DNA of 64,000 nt from Struthidea cinerea (taxonomy: Eukaryota > Chordata > Aves > Passeriformes > Corcoracidae), in contig VZTI01005302.1 of assembly GCA_013397865.1 (NCBI GenBank), positions 67,379-131,378 on the forward strand, in the 5' to 3' direction. The notes under the pieces were generated by a model that did no database searches, was not told where the DNA came from, and was given only the letters and a program-made list of their open reading frames with translations. Positions 26,135 through 38,692 of this stretch are shown here, piece by piece. Each line of letters begins with the position of its first letter. The first letter of the stretch is position 1. A program made the translations under genes and the position numbers.

Positions 26135-26521
26135 TGCAGTAATGACGCACGGGCAAGGACCTTGCTCATCAGTTTGAGAAATGCAAAGATGTTTATTGCG
26201 CAGTCAGAATTCCCTAAATACCAGCACCCAACAGGATATCACATCCTATAAACAGGAAAGATGTTCACCACAGTGTCCCCCAATCACCTGGGGCATTGCA
26301 CAGATTTTACCTATAATGGTAATAGGCAAACAATGCCCTATAAGGCCACAAACTCCAATGAACACTTCTCACAGGCCCAGTCTGTCCATAAACACACAAT
26401 CCTCTCTCAGTCCGTCCCCGGTGACCTGGATGCACTCCCAGGGTCACCTCCGGGCCCAAGATAGAGGCCCTCTCTGATCCTCAGGGCCTATCTCTCTGCC
26501 ACCACCCAGTGCACTCCAACA
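26135..26521 (-). mobile_element. Solo LTR, family B copy 1 (ERVK-like)
   Basis: Nearly identical to 32447-32835 and 56050-56438 and to the inverse of 60724-61112. On the minus strand it starts TGTTGGAGTGCACTGGG and ends ATTACTGCA. AATAAA is at 26197-26192 on the minus strand. The expected 6-bp duplication is poor (CAGACC at 26129-26134 against CATGCC at 26522-26527, 4 of 6), so the duplication has mutated or the copy arose differently. No internal retroviral sequence adjoins it. Confidence 0.88.
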
Positions 26522-28040
26522 CATGCCCTCAGCAGAAAAGGGAATAATGAAACCAAATCAGTTTACAGATGTGTTTGGAGCAGCAGGTGCTGATGGTTAC
26601 ACACCAGCAAGGGGAAATCAGTCTTTGGGTCTGGATTCTTTCTTAGCCAGGGGTGTGCCGCTTGTGAGACTCATACTACTAAAAGGAACATATTGCTCTA
26701 ATTTAGCTGGCTCTTCCTGCAGAAGAATTGGGTTGGGTTTTGTCAAAAACCATCATTCCACTCCAATTTTCCTCTTCCTTACTGAAGCTCACTATTCCCA
26801 GCAAGTGGCATCACAGATCAAGCTTGCAGCCTCTCATCTACACAACTTCCTGGCCAGGGAAAAGCAATCTTAGAGGGATTTATTATTCCTGTCCCTTATC
26901 AGTGGAAAGCAGGTGCGAGAGAAGCATCCGTAATCCCAGAGGGACCTTCCACTTGGAAGACTTCCCCTGCTCTCACAGCATAATTGATAACCCTTTTGCC
27001 TTAGATTTGGTTACTGAAGCTGCTCAAAAACATTTAGGGTGTTTCAGCCACACAGAAGCAGAAAATGTACGTGTGTGTGTCCATATGCACGTCTGTGGGT
27101 GGTCATATATGATATATACATTTCCTCTGGAAGTTTCTAGGCTGATCTGTACTTATAATTGAGAATTGCATTTATTGTAACCAGCCCATAATGTTAAGAA
27201 ATGTATTTATGGCTGTCTGAAGTATACGTGGAAGATTAACAGCCCGGCAAGTGTTGCTGGAGCTGTGGAACTACTTTTACCAGGACCCCTGGAAAAGCCC
27301 CCCCCTAAAGCCATCAGAGACCTCCACACCAAAACTTGCTGAGGGCAGGCAAGATGAAGTGCCAGAGGGAGATAAGAGTAAGATAAGGCTCTCACAGGGA
27401 CCTTTTCCCAGCACCTGATGAGATACAGAAACACCTCAGACAGCCCTGTGCTTTTAACAGGATGCTGCCATAGGGTTTCCCCAAGCTCAAAGCCACACAA
27501 TTTTCCTCCTATCATCTTTTAAAAGTTATTCCCATTTGTAATTGTTCTTTGCCATCTCATCCAGTAGGAAATACTGACAGCAAAAAGTTCCCTTATACAG
27601 GAGAAGCTGATGATATTAAAAACTACATGGCACAGTCTTAAATCTTCACAAGCCCTCACTGTCAGATGGATCTTGGTTTCCTATCGATAAATCCAAAGCA
27701 GTGTCTCGTCAAATCAATCTCTTTCCTCACTTTCCCTCCTCCCCTGTGCAAATTTGGAGAGGAAACCACAGGCTGCAGCTGGCACCAGTCCTTAGAAAGG
27801 AAAAGAGATACTTATACAAATAAACAAATCACTACCGACATCTTTCTCCAGTGTGTCCTAAAGGCCCTCTCTGTCAGACATCCTCAAATACACACCCAGT
27901 CCTGTTCCACAGGAGCTGGAGTCACAACTTAATTGAACACAGTCCCACAATCACAACAATCTTTCATCGTCCTCTCATGCCCAATTCCTTTTCCGTGTGA
28001 TTTGCATTTCCTGTGTTTTGCCCCATTAACATTTTATCGT

Positions 28041-28244
28041 GGAGCACAGAGAGCTGTGTTTGAGCAGCCGAAGCCAGACAAGAAAATCCTCGTGCATTCC
28101 AGCCAGAGAAGATGGATTACACTCCAGCACAAGGAATTGCACAACCACAATATGATGATATTTAAATACCCCTGATGTTGTTTCAAATGGCCTTTGATTG
28201 GCCAACAGAGGTTCTCCAGCTCTGGCTGGGAGCACAGAGAGCTG
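28041..28244. repeat. 16-bp direct repeats flanking 172 bp
   Basis: GGAGCACAGAGAGCTG occurs exactly at 28041-28056 and 28229-28244. The 172 bp between them are not recognised. The pair could be the long target duplication of an old retroposon or a relic of local duplication. Confidence 0.6.
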
Positions 28245-30299
28245 CACATCACAGGCAGGAGCAGAGGAACCACCTGGCACCTGAAGCAGCTGCTCCTGTA
28301 GAGCTGCAGAACAAAGGCAGGGAAGGAGCACCCACCACCTTTATTGTTATTCCCTGGTAGCCATACAATAATCCTGTTCTCTAATGAGCAGACAATTCAA
28401 CCTCAATAAAGCACAACCTAACGCTTCAAAGAGCTGCTTCTCATTCTCCCAGCAGGGAGCCTCCAGGGACTGTGTGTTAAAGTCATATTTGAAGATAAAG
28501 CGGGGAAAATTATGCAGTGAAACTTTGCAGGAGAAACAGAAAATAGAAGGAAGGGAGACTGAAGACCTAACCTGGCAGAAAACCAAACAAAAGTACATGG
28601 CAGAGATAAGGAAGAGGTTTAAAAAGGAAAGTGAAGTGTTTAGATGGCAGAGGAGCTTAGGCAAATAGATGTTCCTTTTGGGAACGTGAGCTTTAGCCTG
28701 ATAGATAACACACCTTACCCACAGCTCCATTAAAACCAGAGCTGAGCCTTAGAGCAGTAAAGGAGATCAAAATATTTGTCAGGAAACCAACAAAGCAACA
28801 AACTACAAGAAAATCCAATTTGTTTTTCAGTCCCTGCTGACTTTCTTTCCAGAGCATCTGCTGGGGAAACTCCTCATCCCAATCAAGTCAACAAGACAAT
28901 TTCAACACACATCAGAAAGCCCTCTGGGCAGTCAGCTTTGGGGAGCCAGGTAATCTCCAAGATAAAAGCCACAGCCAGTTGATATATCTGTAAACTCCTG
29001 CCATCAGGGAAATAAGGGCAGTTGGTTCTGGGAGCAAACAGGATCAGTTTTGCAGTGGTGAAGCCCAGCTGGGAGAAAGTGGTAAAGGGTTATTTTTTCT
29101 AATGAAATAAGCAGAAGAGAGTCACTCTACAGAACATTACCACAGGAATGAAAAGTAAAAACAAAGAGTGTCCTCCACACCCTAGTGTTAATTTAATGGT
29201 GAAAGGTTTAGGAAAATATTACAATATGTATGGAACAAAGGACTCTTAAAAAAAAAACTCCATTGCAGATTAAGCACCAATGCACAAGAAGAAATATGCT
29301 GACAATGCCAAAAACCCCAATAATAACCAGCTTTGTAAAAGCTCTGCCAGGGTTAATGAGCTATTCCATTCTTAGAAGACCCCAGATTCAAAGCACTTTG
29401 GAGACCACATGAAATCCAACGAGCACAACAGTCACGTGAAGTCACCCCCAGAGTTCCCTTCTAGCATGTTCAGATGGCTCCCATCCCACTCCAGCATCTG
29501 GTGGCACGAGAATATTTCTGTGCCACCAGAAATAAATATGTATTTATTGGACAAATTTATGACAGACTGAGTGACTTAGTCACCATTGCATTATAAACCT
29601 CATAGGAAATATCACGCAAATTCCACAGATTTACCATTCTCACCGCAGAACATGGAGAAAATAGGAACTTCAGAGCATATCTTGAATAGCAACAACACTT
29701 GAGCTACTACAGACCACAGGCAAAGACACAACTTACAGCCTCCACTCTCTCCATGCCTTTCACAGCATATTTTGGTGCCCAAGCAGCGAAACCACAGACT
29801 CAGGAAGAGGAACAGTGCCTGGGAGAGGCTTCCAGAGGACTTGAAGAGCCAGTGAAGGGAGGAGCCCTGGGATAAATAACAGTCGAGCTAAGCTTCCCTT
29901 CTTCATCCTCCCCCTTAAAACCAGCTGGGTGAGGGATTCAGACACAGCCCATCTGTGGGGCAGGGGGAGGTGGTGCTGCTGCTTGCTGACAAAAGTAACA
30001 ACTCTCTATTTCTATTCTGGATCCTCTTGCCAATGAGAAATGTGTGTTCATCCTGGTAGCCTCGACACCGTGCTGTTCAGGTTATTTAGTGCACAAAATT
30101 GCCCACAAGATTTGGGCTTCATTTCCCCGTTCATTATTGCCGGGCTCCTCAGAAACACCAGGCTGCTGGCAGCACTTTGTTTTGTTGTTAAGAGAAGGAA
30201 CCACATCACCTATTTTGGAAGAACAAAACATTGTCACAGAGACTTTTTTTTGGCCACAATAGCTACCCAGAAAGCTGTCAGAAGCAACCTTTTGTCTCC

Positions 30300-30720
30300 T
30301 ACTTAATCTGCACCGGGAAATGATAAAGTGATGAACTTGCTGCTAATAAATAGATGAGCATCTGCCTCCCTGCAGCTGAGAAATCCTTCCCACCACCGTG
30401 GGTAGCGTGCTGGGCCTGATTAACACCATCCCAGTGCTGCAGGTGCCTCACACTGGGATTAATCAGGCATGCACAGGCTGAACTCCTGGTGCACACTGGA
30501 GAAGGCATTAGCTGACATCAGCTGCGATGCTCTCAGCTGGGCCCCTGTCTCTTAATAGAGCCTCTTCTCTTCTTAGCAGCCCAGCTATTAGCAACCAGAA
30601 GATGCAGTAATTGTTTAGGGTCCAATCAGCAGGAAATTTCATTAGCTGCGTAGATGCAGCCTGTGCTTTTTACAGAGGCCAGGAGGGGGAAAAAATAATC
30701 CCCAGGTTTATTTAAGGAAT
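30300..30720. promoter_or_regulatory. Candidate conserved regulatory block
   Basis: A non-repetitive stretch dense in homeodomain-type cores: GCTAATAAATAG near 30342, CCTGATTAA at 30415-30423, GGGATTAATCAGG at 30455-30467 (GGATTA is the OTX/PITX-type core), AGCTATTAGC near 30582 and CATTAGCTGCG near 30640. It also contains a CCAATCAGC box near 30623 and the hairpin listed next. Enhancer function is inferred; no assay or alignment supports it here. Confidence 0.3.
30414..30468. other. Imperfect hairpin, 18-bp stem
   Basis: Left arm GCCTGATTAA (30414-30423) plus TCCCAGTG (30429-30436) pairs exactly with CACTGGGA (30451-30458) plus TTAATCAGGC (30459-30468). The left arm has a 5-nt bulge at 30424-30428 and the loop is 14 nt (30437-30450). 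It could form in RNA of either strand or reflect a paired binding site for homeodomain proteins. Confidence 0.7.
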
Positions 30721-32446
30721 ATCTGAATGTTCCTCAGACAGTTCTCCGAGCGGCCTTTCTAACCATGCTCAGTGATTCACAGACACTAAGATCATTCCTT
30801 CCCAAAAAGGCTTCCCATAAAGAGATACGACAGGAACTTGGGGCCATTAATTAAAGGTTTTTCCTGAGAAGCTGCAAGAGGAGCCTTTGGGCACCTGATT
30901 GCTCCTGCACAGGAGCAGGGGAGAGGAAAAGAAGGGTTTTAGGTGATGAATGCCTCTCCAGGGACATGGCCAGTAGGTAAAGCTGAGCTGTTTGCAAGGG
31001 AGCAGAGATGCAGCCAGAAGGCCTCGTGTCCTGCAGCTCCCAGGACCTTGGGTACAGAGCCTGCAGTTGAGGGGCTCTGTGCCTCAGTTTCCTTTGTTTC
31101 TAAACCAGAACTAAATATGAATATTCTGCAATCAGAAATTTTGCTGATACCCACAAGGGAAGAGACCTTAAACTTAAGAGGATGTACCTCTCCTGAAGTT
31201 TTTGTCTCACATTTTCTGTAGAGTATTTGGAAGAATTTCCATCTTCTACAACTGGCTCTCTATAATGAGGTAAGACACCCTCCAACAAGTCAGACTCTTC
31301 TGCTTTGCCACATCTCTTATTTTTCTGTGCATTAAAATAAGATTTTCTGTGTTTCATCTGTCTGTTCCTGTCCTCTGAGCAAGAAACAGGACTTCAGCAA
31401 TCCTTTTGAATTTATTAGTTTCATTTAACTCTCCTCCTCTGCTTGAGGGCTGGTGGGGTCACTTGGAGCTTTAACCTCTCCTTCCTTGTTCCAGTCTGGC
31501 ACTGACAGGTGCCATTCCAAAACCTGCCTTTTCTTCTTCTCAGACTCACACAGCAGCTCCATTAACCTGCTCTTACTGCAGTTATAAGTGAGAGGTCCAC
31601 AATTTTATCTGGTCTGTGCCCAGAAGCTGCAGCTCAATCTGGTTTTACTTGGAGACGCTCAGCGTGGTGTGAGACCCCTCAGGGAAGCTCCTGCTCCTTT
31701 CTCCAGCTGCTTTAAAGCTGCACAGCAAAACACTGCTGGGCAGGGAGCAGCCCAAATTTGGAAGACATCATCTTGCCCTTCACCATTCTGACTGCTCGTC
31801 ACTGGTAGGCTCATTAATAGAATTTTCAAAGCTTTTCTAAAGTACATCAAGGCACTTTATGAGGAGATATGTAATTTTGGACTCTTAAGCTTTTTTATTA
31901 CCTCTAAGCTGCTGAAATAATAAAGTCACACTTGTACCTTAAAGGAGTTTAAATCATGAAAATTTAACAAGAGAAGAAAGCAAGCCAATTTGAATTATTA
32001 GAATTGCTTTTTTCCTTTTGGTTTGCTATTCACAGACCTGTTGGAGGCCCCAGCATGTGAAGGCATGCTCAGACTGACTTCAGGCCTGGAATTCAGCACA
32101 ACGAACCAATTAGACTGTCTGGAGACATCCAGACCTTGGGAGTGGATTGTATTTCAAAAAAAAAAAAAATTAAATAGTCAAAAATTAACATAGCAAGGTA
32201 AATTCTCTGTGTAGAATAGCTCATTTGAAGGCAAAGCCAATTTACAGGAAACAAAAATACGGCTCACTGTGTTCTCCAATTCATGTTTCCACCCTTTACT
32301 CTGCCCAGGCTTAGACTAATTACTCTCTCCAGCAGGTTGTCAAAACCCTTCCTACTTCCTGTAGCAATCACTGTTGTATGCTTTAATAACTCTTAATGTT
32401 GTATATTTTGATAGCTCTCTCTCTGAGCAAATTGGAGGCCCCAGGC

Positions 32447-32835
32447 TGCAGTAATGATGCACGGGCAAGGACTTGGCACAGAGGATGGAGAAAGGCAAAG
32501 CCGTTTATTGCACAGTCAGAATTCCCTAAATCCCAGCACCCAACAGGATATCACATCATATAAACAGGAAAGATGTTCCCCACAGTGTCCCCCAATCACC
32601 TGGGGCATTGCACAGATTTTACCTATGATGGTAATAGGCAAACAATGCCCTATAAGGCCACAAACTCCAATGAACACTTCTCACAGGCCCAGTCTGTCCA
32701 TAAACACACAATCCTCTCTCAGTCCATCCCCGGTGACCTGGATGCACTCCCAGGGTCACCTCCGGGCCCAGGACAGAGGCCCTCTCTCTGATCCTCAGGG
32801 CCAATCTCTCTACCACCACCCAGTGCACCCCAACA
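32447..32835 (-). mobile_element. Solo LTR, family B copy 2 (ERVK-like)
   Basis: A 389-bp full-length copy, TG...CA on the minus strand, with AATAAA at 32509-32504. Flanking hexamers CCAGGC (32441-32446) and CCAAGC (32836-32841) match at 5 of 6, a slightly decayed target duplication. The segment 32471-32495, in the presumed U5, differs strongly from the other three copies while the rest is nearly identical, pointing to a different subfamily or exchange. No internal region is present. Confidence 0.9.
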
Positions 32836-32841
32836 CCAAGC

Positions 32842-35800
32842 TACTCGTGCCCTGACACTTTGCAAGTTCCACGTGGCAACAGGACCTCTAAGTCAGAGCT
32901 AAGACCTAACAGCAGAGTTTGGGATTGTATGAGTGTGTCCCTCAATTTGTGTTGCAAAGCAATCATAAATTCCTGGTGGGAAATGGATTTAACTCTCCTC
33001 TGATGGCACAGAGAAGCCAAGTGGGGCAAGGCCTCTGGTCCCACCATGTTTTCACGTCTGCACACATGTCATTAACAGCATCCATCAGCAACTCAGCTCC
33101 TCAAGGAGAGGCTAAACCAACGGGATGAATTGCTCATTGTAGACATCCACACAAAGTGCAATTTCGGCTTGCCAAAGATGGAAATAAATGCCAATACAAC
33201 ACTGCCATGTGAACCTTGATGGAAGTGTGAACCCCCAGGCTTTCAGAAACCAGCACAGAAAAATCAGGAGGTTCAGCCCAAGGGAACACCCTGCACTCAG
33301 GTGATCACCCACTCACCACAAATAACCATCCAAGGACAGCAGGCTCCAAAAGCAGCTTCTCCACAGGTCTCTGGCAGAGTTCTGGGGAAAAGGTTGGCAG
33401 AACAGATCCTTGCCTTGCCAGGCCTTAGGCACTGCTGTGAACCCCCATCATCCTCATGAATACAGAGGTCACCCCAACACTATTTCATAAAGAAAGAACC
33501 AAGTGCCAAGTCCTAAACTGTGAGATATTTCATTTCATTAGGTGGAATGTATTTACTTCAGGGGGGGTTGTGGTTTTTCTTGTGAACCATGACAGAAATG
33601 AATCCAAATTAAAAAATAGACAAAATACAACAAGCCTCGCTTTGAAGTTAATTGACTGATGTGTTCACCTCAAAATGTTATACATCGACTTAAAAGAGGA
33701 CCTTTCTATAGAGGGAGTCATTTTAATTAAGGATGTTAACTCCAGCATTCTCATTTAATGATTTTTTTTTTTAAACCACTAAGAAATGCATTTCTTTTAG
33801 AAGTAACAGCTGGGTGACAGCCTTTGTCCAACCTTCGCCATCCAGGACATTGCTGACTATGCACTGGAGGCAAACTTGCTGACCAGCAGCTGCTCAGGAG
33901 GCCATGGGGAGATGGCAAATTTGGTCTTACCCACCATAAATCACCTTTTACACCTGGTCCACAGATGCCTTTCCTAGAGTCAAACATGGCTGATTTCAGC
34001 GGCTGCAAAAATAATCCCTGATTTTTATTGTCTCTGTTTTGAGTCTGGTCCTGCCCGTACACATCTGATGAGGGATGGAAGATCCCATGGAAAACCCCCC
34101 TGATCACTCCTGGGGCAGGGAGTAAAGCAGTGGACCAAGCAGTTGTCCCTGAAAACTAGATAAAGCAATATCAGGGCATTGGGAGCATTTGGGGAGGAGA
34201 ATGACAAAAGGTAAATATTAGTGACAGGTAACAAGTAGAAATGATCAACAGTGAATGACAGGGAAGCCTTGTAAGAGTAAATAAAACCACCATCCTCATC
34301 ACCACCTCCGAAGTTCAGGGGAAACACAAAGAATCAAACAACATTTGATTCCTTGAAAGCACTCCACCATCCAGCTGCCGTAGGGCAAGGATTATTTTTT
34401 TCCAAACCAGGAACTTCTAGGAAAGATGAACATTGAATGACATTTTATAATGGTTTTCATAGAAAACAAGATATTCAAACTTAGAAGTGATGCTGATTTG
34501 GGGTCAGATGATGCAATTTTATGTCACTTAAGTGTGGTCTTTCCAAATACCTCTGGTTTATTTATTTTTTATTTTTTTTCTGAGTGCAAGCATTCAGCTC
34601 ACAGGTCAGCAGACACGAGCAGTGTGCCATCAAGAGATGGTGTTGACAGGGACAGAGGGGGCAGTTAAGGACTTTAATTTGTTATGAATAAAAATAAAAA
34701 CAAGCACTGATGAGAAAACCCATCACTTTTGATATTTTTTTCAGTACTGTCTTCCTTTCCTGTGCTAATGCCCGTGGCACTCGGCCTCCACGTGTGCTTC
34801 CCCAGGCTCTGCCACCCTGGTGTGATGCTAATGCTGCCCCTTGCCTAGAATGGATAAAGGTCTTTCTGCAGCTTGTATTGATCGAATCTACTCAAGAGAC
34901 ACTGGAGTTAAGCAGTTCTCAACCCAGTGGGCAGGGAACTGTTCCCAGAGTGGAGCAATAATACGCCTGGATTCCCAGAGGGCTCTGAATAGTCACAAAT
35001 CAAAGCAAGGCTGAGTTACATCTTCAGCCACAGAAGAAAAGTGATTTTGAGCTAAAGCAAAAAAAAAAAAACCAACCAAACGTTTACAGCAAAGCCATTT
35101 GGGCAGAAAATTTGCTCCTCTAGCACTTGAGAGCACTTAAAATTCTGCTCAAATGCACCAGAGAACCCAGAAGTCACAAAAGCCCCAAAGCACAGGAATG
35201 CAACCAACATTCCCAAACCCAAGGCAGGAGGATCTCCCACCACTTGAACCAAGGCCCAGCAGAAGGAAGGGGATTGAATGCAAACAGGAGAGAACCACCA
35301 CAGCTCCAGGGCTGTGAGGAGCTAAACCACAGCTGTGGGGCTGCAGAAGAAGAGCCAGAGAAGGAGGCAGTTTGTGGCTGTGCACCAACCTCTCGCTCCC
35401 TGCCAGAGTCTGCACTCACCAAGACATGGGCAGACCATGGAATTCCTCCTGATGCCTTGCTCCAGCCTCAGCTGCCCAGTTTAAGCAGGTTTGAAGGCCA
35501 AAAAGGTGGTGTTTTCATGGCAACATAACTCCAAGGCAATAGCAATCTTGCTGTTGAATCCCAGTGGAGTGAAGGCAGCTAGAGAAGGTTTCCCCTCCTG
35601 CTTTGTCAGTAAAACACCAGAACTTGATTTCAAATAAGAGAGGCGTCTAAGACAGATTTTGCCATTCTGCAAAGGAAAGACCCTGGTTTCATCAGTGTTG
35701 AAGGCAAACCTGCAGAGCAACTGCCTGTTCAGGTGTAGCACAAAGATGGAAGAATAAGATGATTTTAAGAAGAATTACAGTAACACTGCTCACTTGGCAT

Positions 35801-38321
35801 ACCCAGCACCTTCCTACCTGTGAGTTTCCTTCTCCCAACCCAATGCCCATTCCTCCTTTGCTTTTTCTGTCCTTGAAGTCAATATTATTAACATGAAGGC
35901 TGATGCAGGATGCAATTTAAGCCCAAACCCCCCAAAAGAGAGTCCCTGTCTTAGTTCCAGCATTGGCAATGATGATAAAGGTGAGTTTACCCTGCACAGC
36001 AAAGAGTCCATAGTAGGGCATTAGAATTTCAAGGCTTCAACCCTATAAAAAATACAGGAATAGTATTAATTTGTAAGTTAACATACAAGGAAATTGCACT
36101 CTGCTCACATAACAGGCATGGCCACAAAGAAAAGTGGCAATGCTTACAGGTAATAAAACTCACTATTTGCCAACAGCTGCACAAAGCACTATTTGAACTG
36201 TTTCTCTCAAAGTATTTTTCCTTCTATGAAAATAACTTTGCCTCAGATGGCAATGGCTTCTACCAGACGATTGCGTTTCAAGGCTTTGTGAGGTAAAAGA
36301 GGCACCAGCCTTTCTCCCTCACCCACTGCACCAGCCAGGGCCCTACATGGGCACTGAGACCGGGGTGGAAAAGTGCTGGGTGTCACCCCACAGGACAGAG
36401 GGGACTTCAGTGGGCACAAGCCCCAAGAAGAGGGCCCAGAGAACCATCAGAAGTGCCATCAGTTCTGGGGAGAACTCAGAGGCCTGTGAGCTGGGTTGGG
36501 TGGGAGATGAGCAGAGGCAACACGGCGCAGCCTTGGACACCCAGCTGAGAGGGTCCCAGAAATTCACATCTTAATCCCAATGCAGCCAAGGTATCCGTGT
36601 TCCCACAGAAACATGGCAGCATATTTTGCAAGTCTGTGCCATTCCCAGCCTCCAGCATGCTCCTGAGAGCACTTCTGAGGGAAATTAACCTTGACATTCA
36701 CCAAACCGTTTCAGTGATGGCAATGCCCTCCCAGGCTCCCCACACAGATTTGTCTCCCCATCTTCCCCAAATAAAAGTTTTTCTCATCGCCCCATTTCTC
36801 CTGAGTTAACAATGACACTCAGTGGTCAGGAGGATTCCCTGCAGTCTACACTCATGCTCCAGCATCCAACAGTTAATATTCATTATATACTGCACTCAGC
36901 AAATGTCTTCTGCGAGCTTCAGGATCCTGAGACAGGGTTCAAGTGATACAGAAAGATCATGGAAGGAAAGGCTTAGGAAAAAGGTGAAACCAAACCATAA
37001 TCTCTCTTCCAATTTGTGCAGTGACCTGGGAAAAATGTTCCATCAATCCTTATCCAGGCTATTAAAAAGCAGACCAGAGGAGGCAAAGGCAGCTCTAGAT
37101 CTAAATATTAAACAGAGAACATGGAGTCAGAGCGAGTCCCACTGCTACCACAGACATCCAAACCACAAGTGAAGAGTTAGTTACTTATAATGTGAAACTT
37201 CTGGTTTGTCCTCCTCTTCCACCCCCAAGGATGGGTGAAAAACAACTGCACAGCTCCAAACTCTGCCTCTGGAGCTTGGTTCTGTTGCTTTCTTGACACA
37301 ACAGGATTTCTACCTGTGCTCCAGATCCAGTAAATCACAGCGTGATGTAAAACCAGGAGAGGATTAAAAGGAAACGCTGTTGTTTGTGGGCAAATACGTG
37401 GTGGATAATCCATTTCCAAACAGCATTTAATCAGCAGTTTGAAGGATTCCTCAACAACTCCAGCAGTACAAATCACACTGGGATGATGCCTTTCAGTTTT
37501 GACCGAAACACAACAGAGCTGTGCAATGAATTAAGTGTTTGATTTATAACCTTCCTGTGCTGAAAGAAAAACCAAGCAATGAGATATCACACTTTAGCAG
37601 TGTAAATTATGGATATTCCAGATTCTGTTTCTCAAAATAATTCTCCTCCTCCCTAAAGTGCTGTGCTTATTATTTTTCAGGAAAGAGTTTGACACCTTTT
37701 TTTTCAATATATCTGGGCTATATCTTAGGCAAGTGCACAAAAAGCAGGAATTAGTCTTTTAAATTATTTTGCAACGTAAAGCACACACAATTTTAAGTGT
37801 ATTTATACATTGACAAAATATTAAACCACGTGTTTTACTCCTTCTAACAATAACAATTCTGTTCATTCAGGATTGCTCGCTTCCCTTTGGACTGGAATAG
37901 TAGCACGCCAGAAAGAAAAAGGGTTTCCCACCCTATTTATTTGCAAAGAGAATTCACTTCAGTCTTACCCAGGGTTCTGTTTTTTCTCTTACCATTGTGG
38001 CATGGCTGTGTTTTCCATCGACCCAGTGAGAGCATCACTAAGATATACCTCACTGTTAGACATTCTTACAGCTGCCAAGTCGAGCATTTAAAAGACAGGA
38101 AAGGCAAGAATTTGCGTTTGGCTCCCAGCATGCTGATGTGCACTAGGATATGAACTTTATCATAAGATCTGCCCTCTAGTCCTCAATATTTTATGCTCAG
38201 AACTGCACCCACTGAGCACAGCTTAGGCTCCCTAAAGGCACCCCTGGCAATGCCCGCATCTCTCCTGTGCCACGTTCAGGGTCTCGCCCAGCTGCAGTGA
38301 GTACTTGGGAATGCCCACCAC
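32842..38321. other. Single-copy noncoding DNA
   Basis: No gene or repeat family is recognised. T-rich and A-rich runs lie near 33763-33772 and 35059-35071. Open frames up to 133 codons overlap on both strands without domains. Confidence 0.5.
38316..38321. repeat. Target-site duplication, left copy (LTR A2)
   Basis: CACCAC directly precedes the LTR at 38322 and is repeated exactly at 38687-38692. Confidence 0.85.
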
Positions 38322-38686
38322 TGTCGCTGTCACGTCCGAGACACAAAGAAAACAACACAGAGTCCAGGCTTATGTACAAGTGGAAGTGCTTTAATAATTT
38401 TCTGACTACTTTTATAGGATAGATGGCTAAAGTGTGTTGAGTGGCAATAGGTAATTGATTCCTCGGCCATCCACCCCTTGAGAGGATTGGCCAAGTCCTA
38501 AGATACCTATTCCAAAATATTTTCAAAGTCAAAGCCATAACAATCTTGCAAAACAGCTTGCAGGTGCAAGAAGTTTATGAAACTGTGACCTTGTTTAAAA
38601 TAGTTTACATAGGAAAGACAGTCTGCTCACAGAATATTGAGAAAAGGCTGAAGAATTTCTCTGCTTCGAGCTTTTTAGCACCTACA
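38322..38686 (-). mobile_element. Solo LTR, family A copy 2 (ERVK-like)
   Basis: Inverse copy of 92-467, 365 bp, TGTAGG...GCGACA on the minus strand. Exact 6-bp target duplications CACCAC flank it, the length typical of class II ERVs. A good TATA box (TATAAAAG) lies at 38416-38409 and a poly(A)-type ATTAAA at 38395-38390, both on the minus strand. The TATA box is intact here, while copy 1 has TATATAG. The two copies are 38 kb apart in opposite orientation with unrelated flanks, so they are separate insertions and not the two ends of a provirus. Confidence 0.92.
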
Positions 38687-38692
38687 CACCAC
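38687..38692. repeat. Target-site duplication, right copy (LTR A2)
   Basis: CACCAC directly follows the LTR and matches 38316-38321 exactly. Confidence 0.85.

Larger units (their letters stand above)
26522..32446. other. Single-copy noncoding DNA, CNE-like part
   Basis: No exon is recognised. It includes a 16-bp direct repeat pair at 28041/28229, the CNE-like region 30300-30720 with a strong hairpin, and a 13-bp direct repeat pair (TTGGAGGCCCCAG) at 32041-32053 and 32432-32444. A13 lies near 32156-32168. Confidence 0.5.

Noticed and set aside
26135..32835. A provirus bounded by family B copies 1 and 2, which share orientation
   Set aside because: The 5.9 kb between them shows no gag, pol or env similarity, and the flanking hexamers pair within each LTR (weakly for copy 1) rather than across both.
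92..38686. A complete provirus bounded by the two family A LTRs
   Set aside because: The LTRs are in opposite orientation, have different target duplications, and enclose no retroviral genes.
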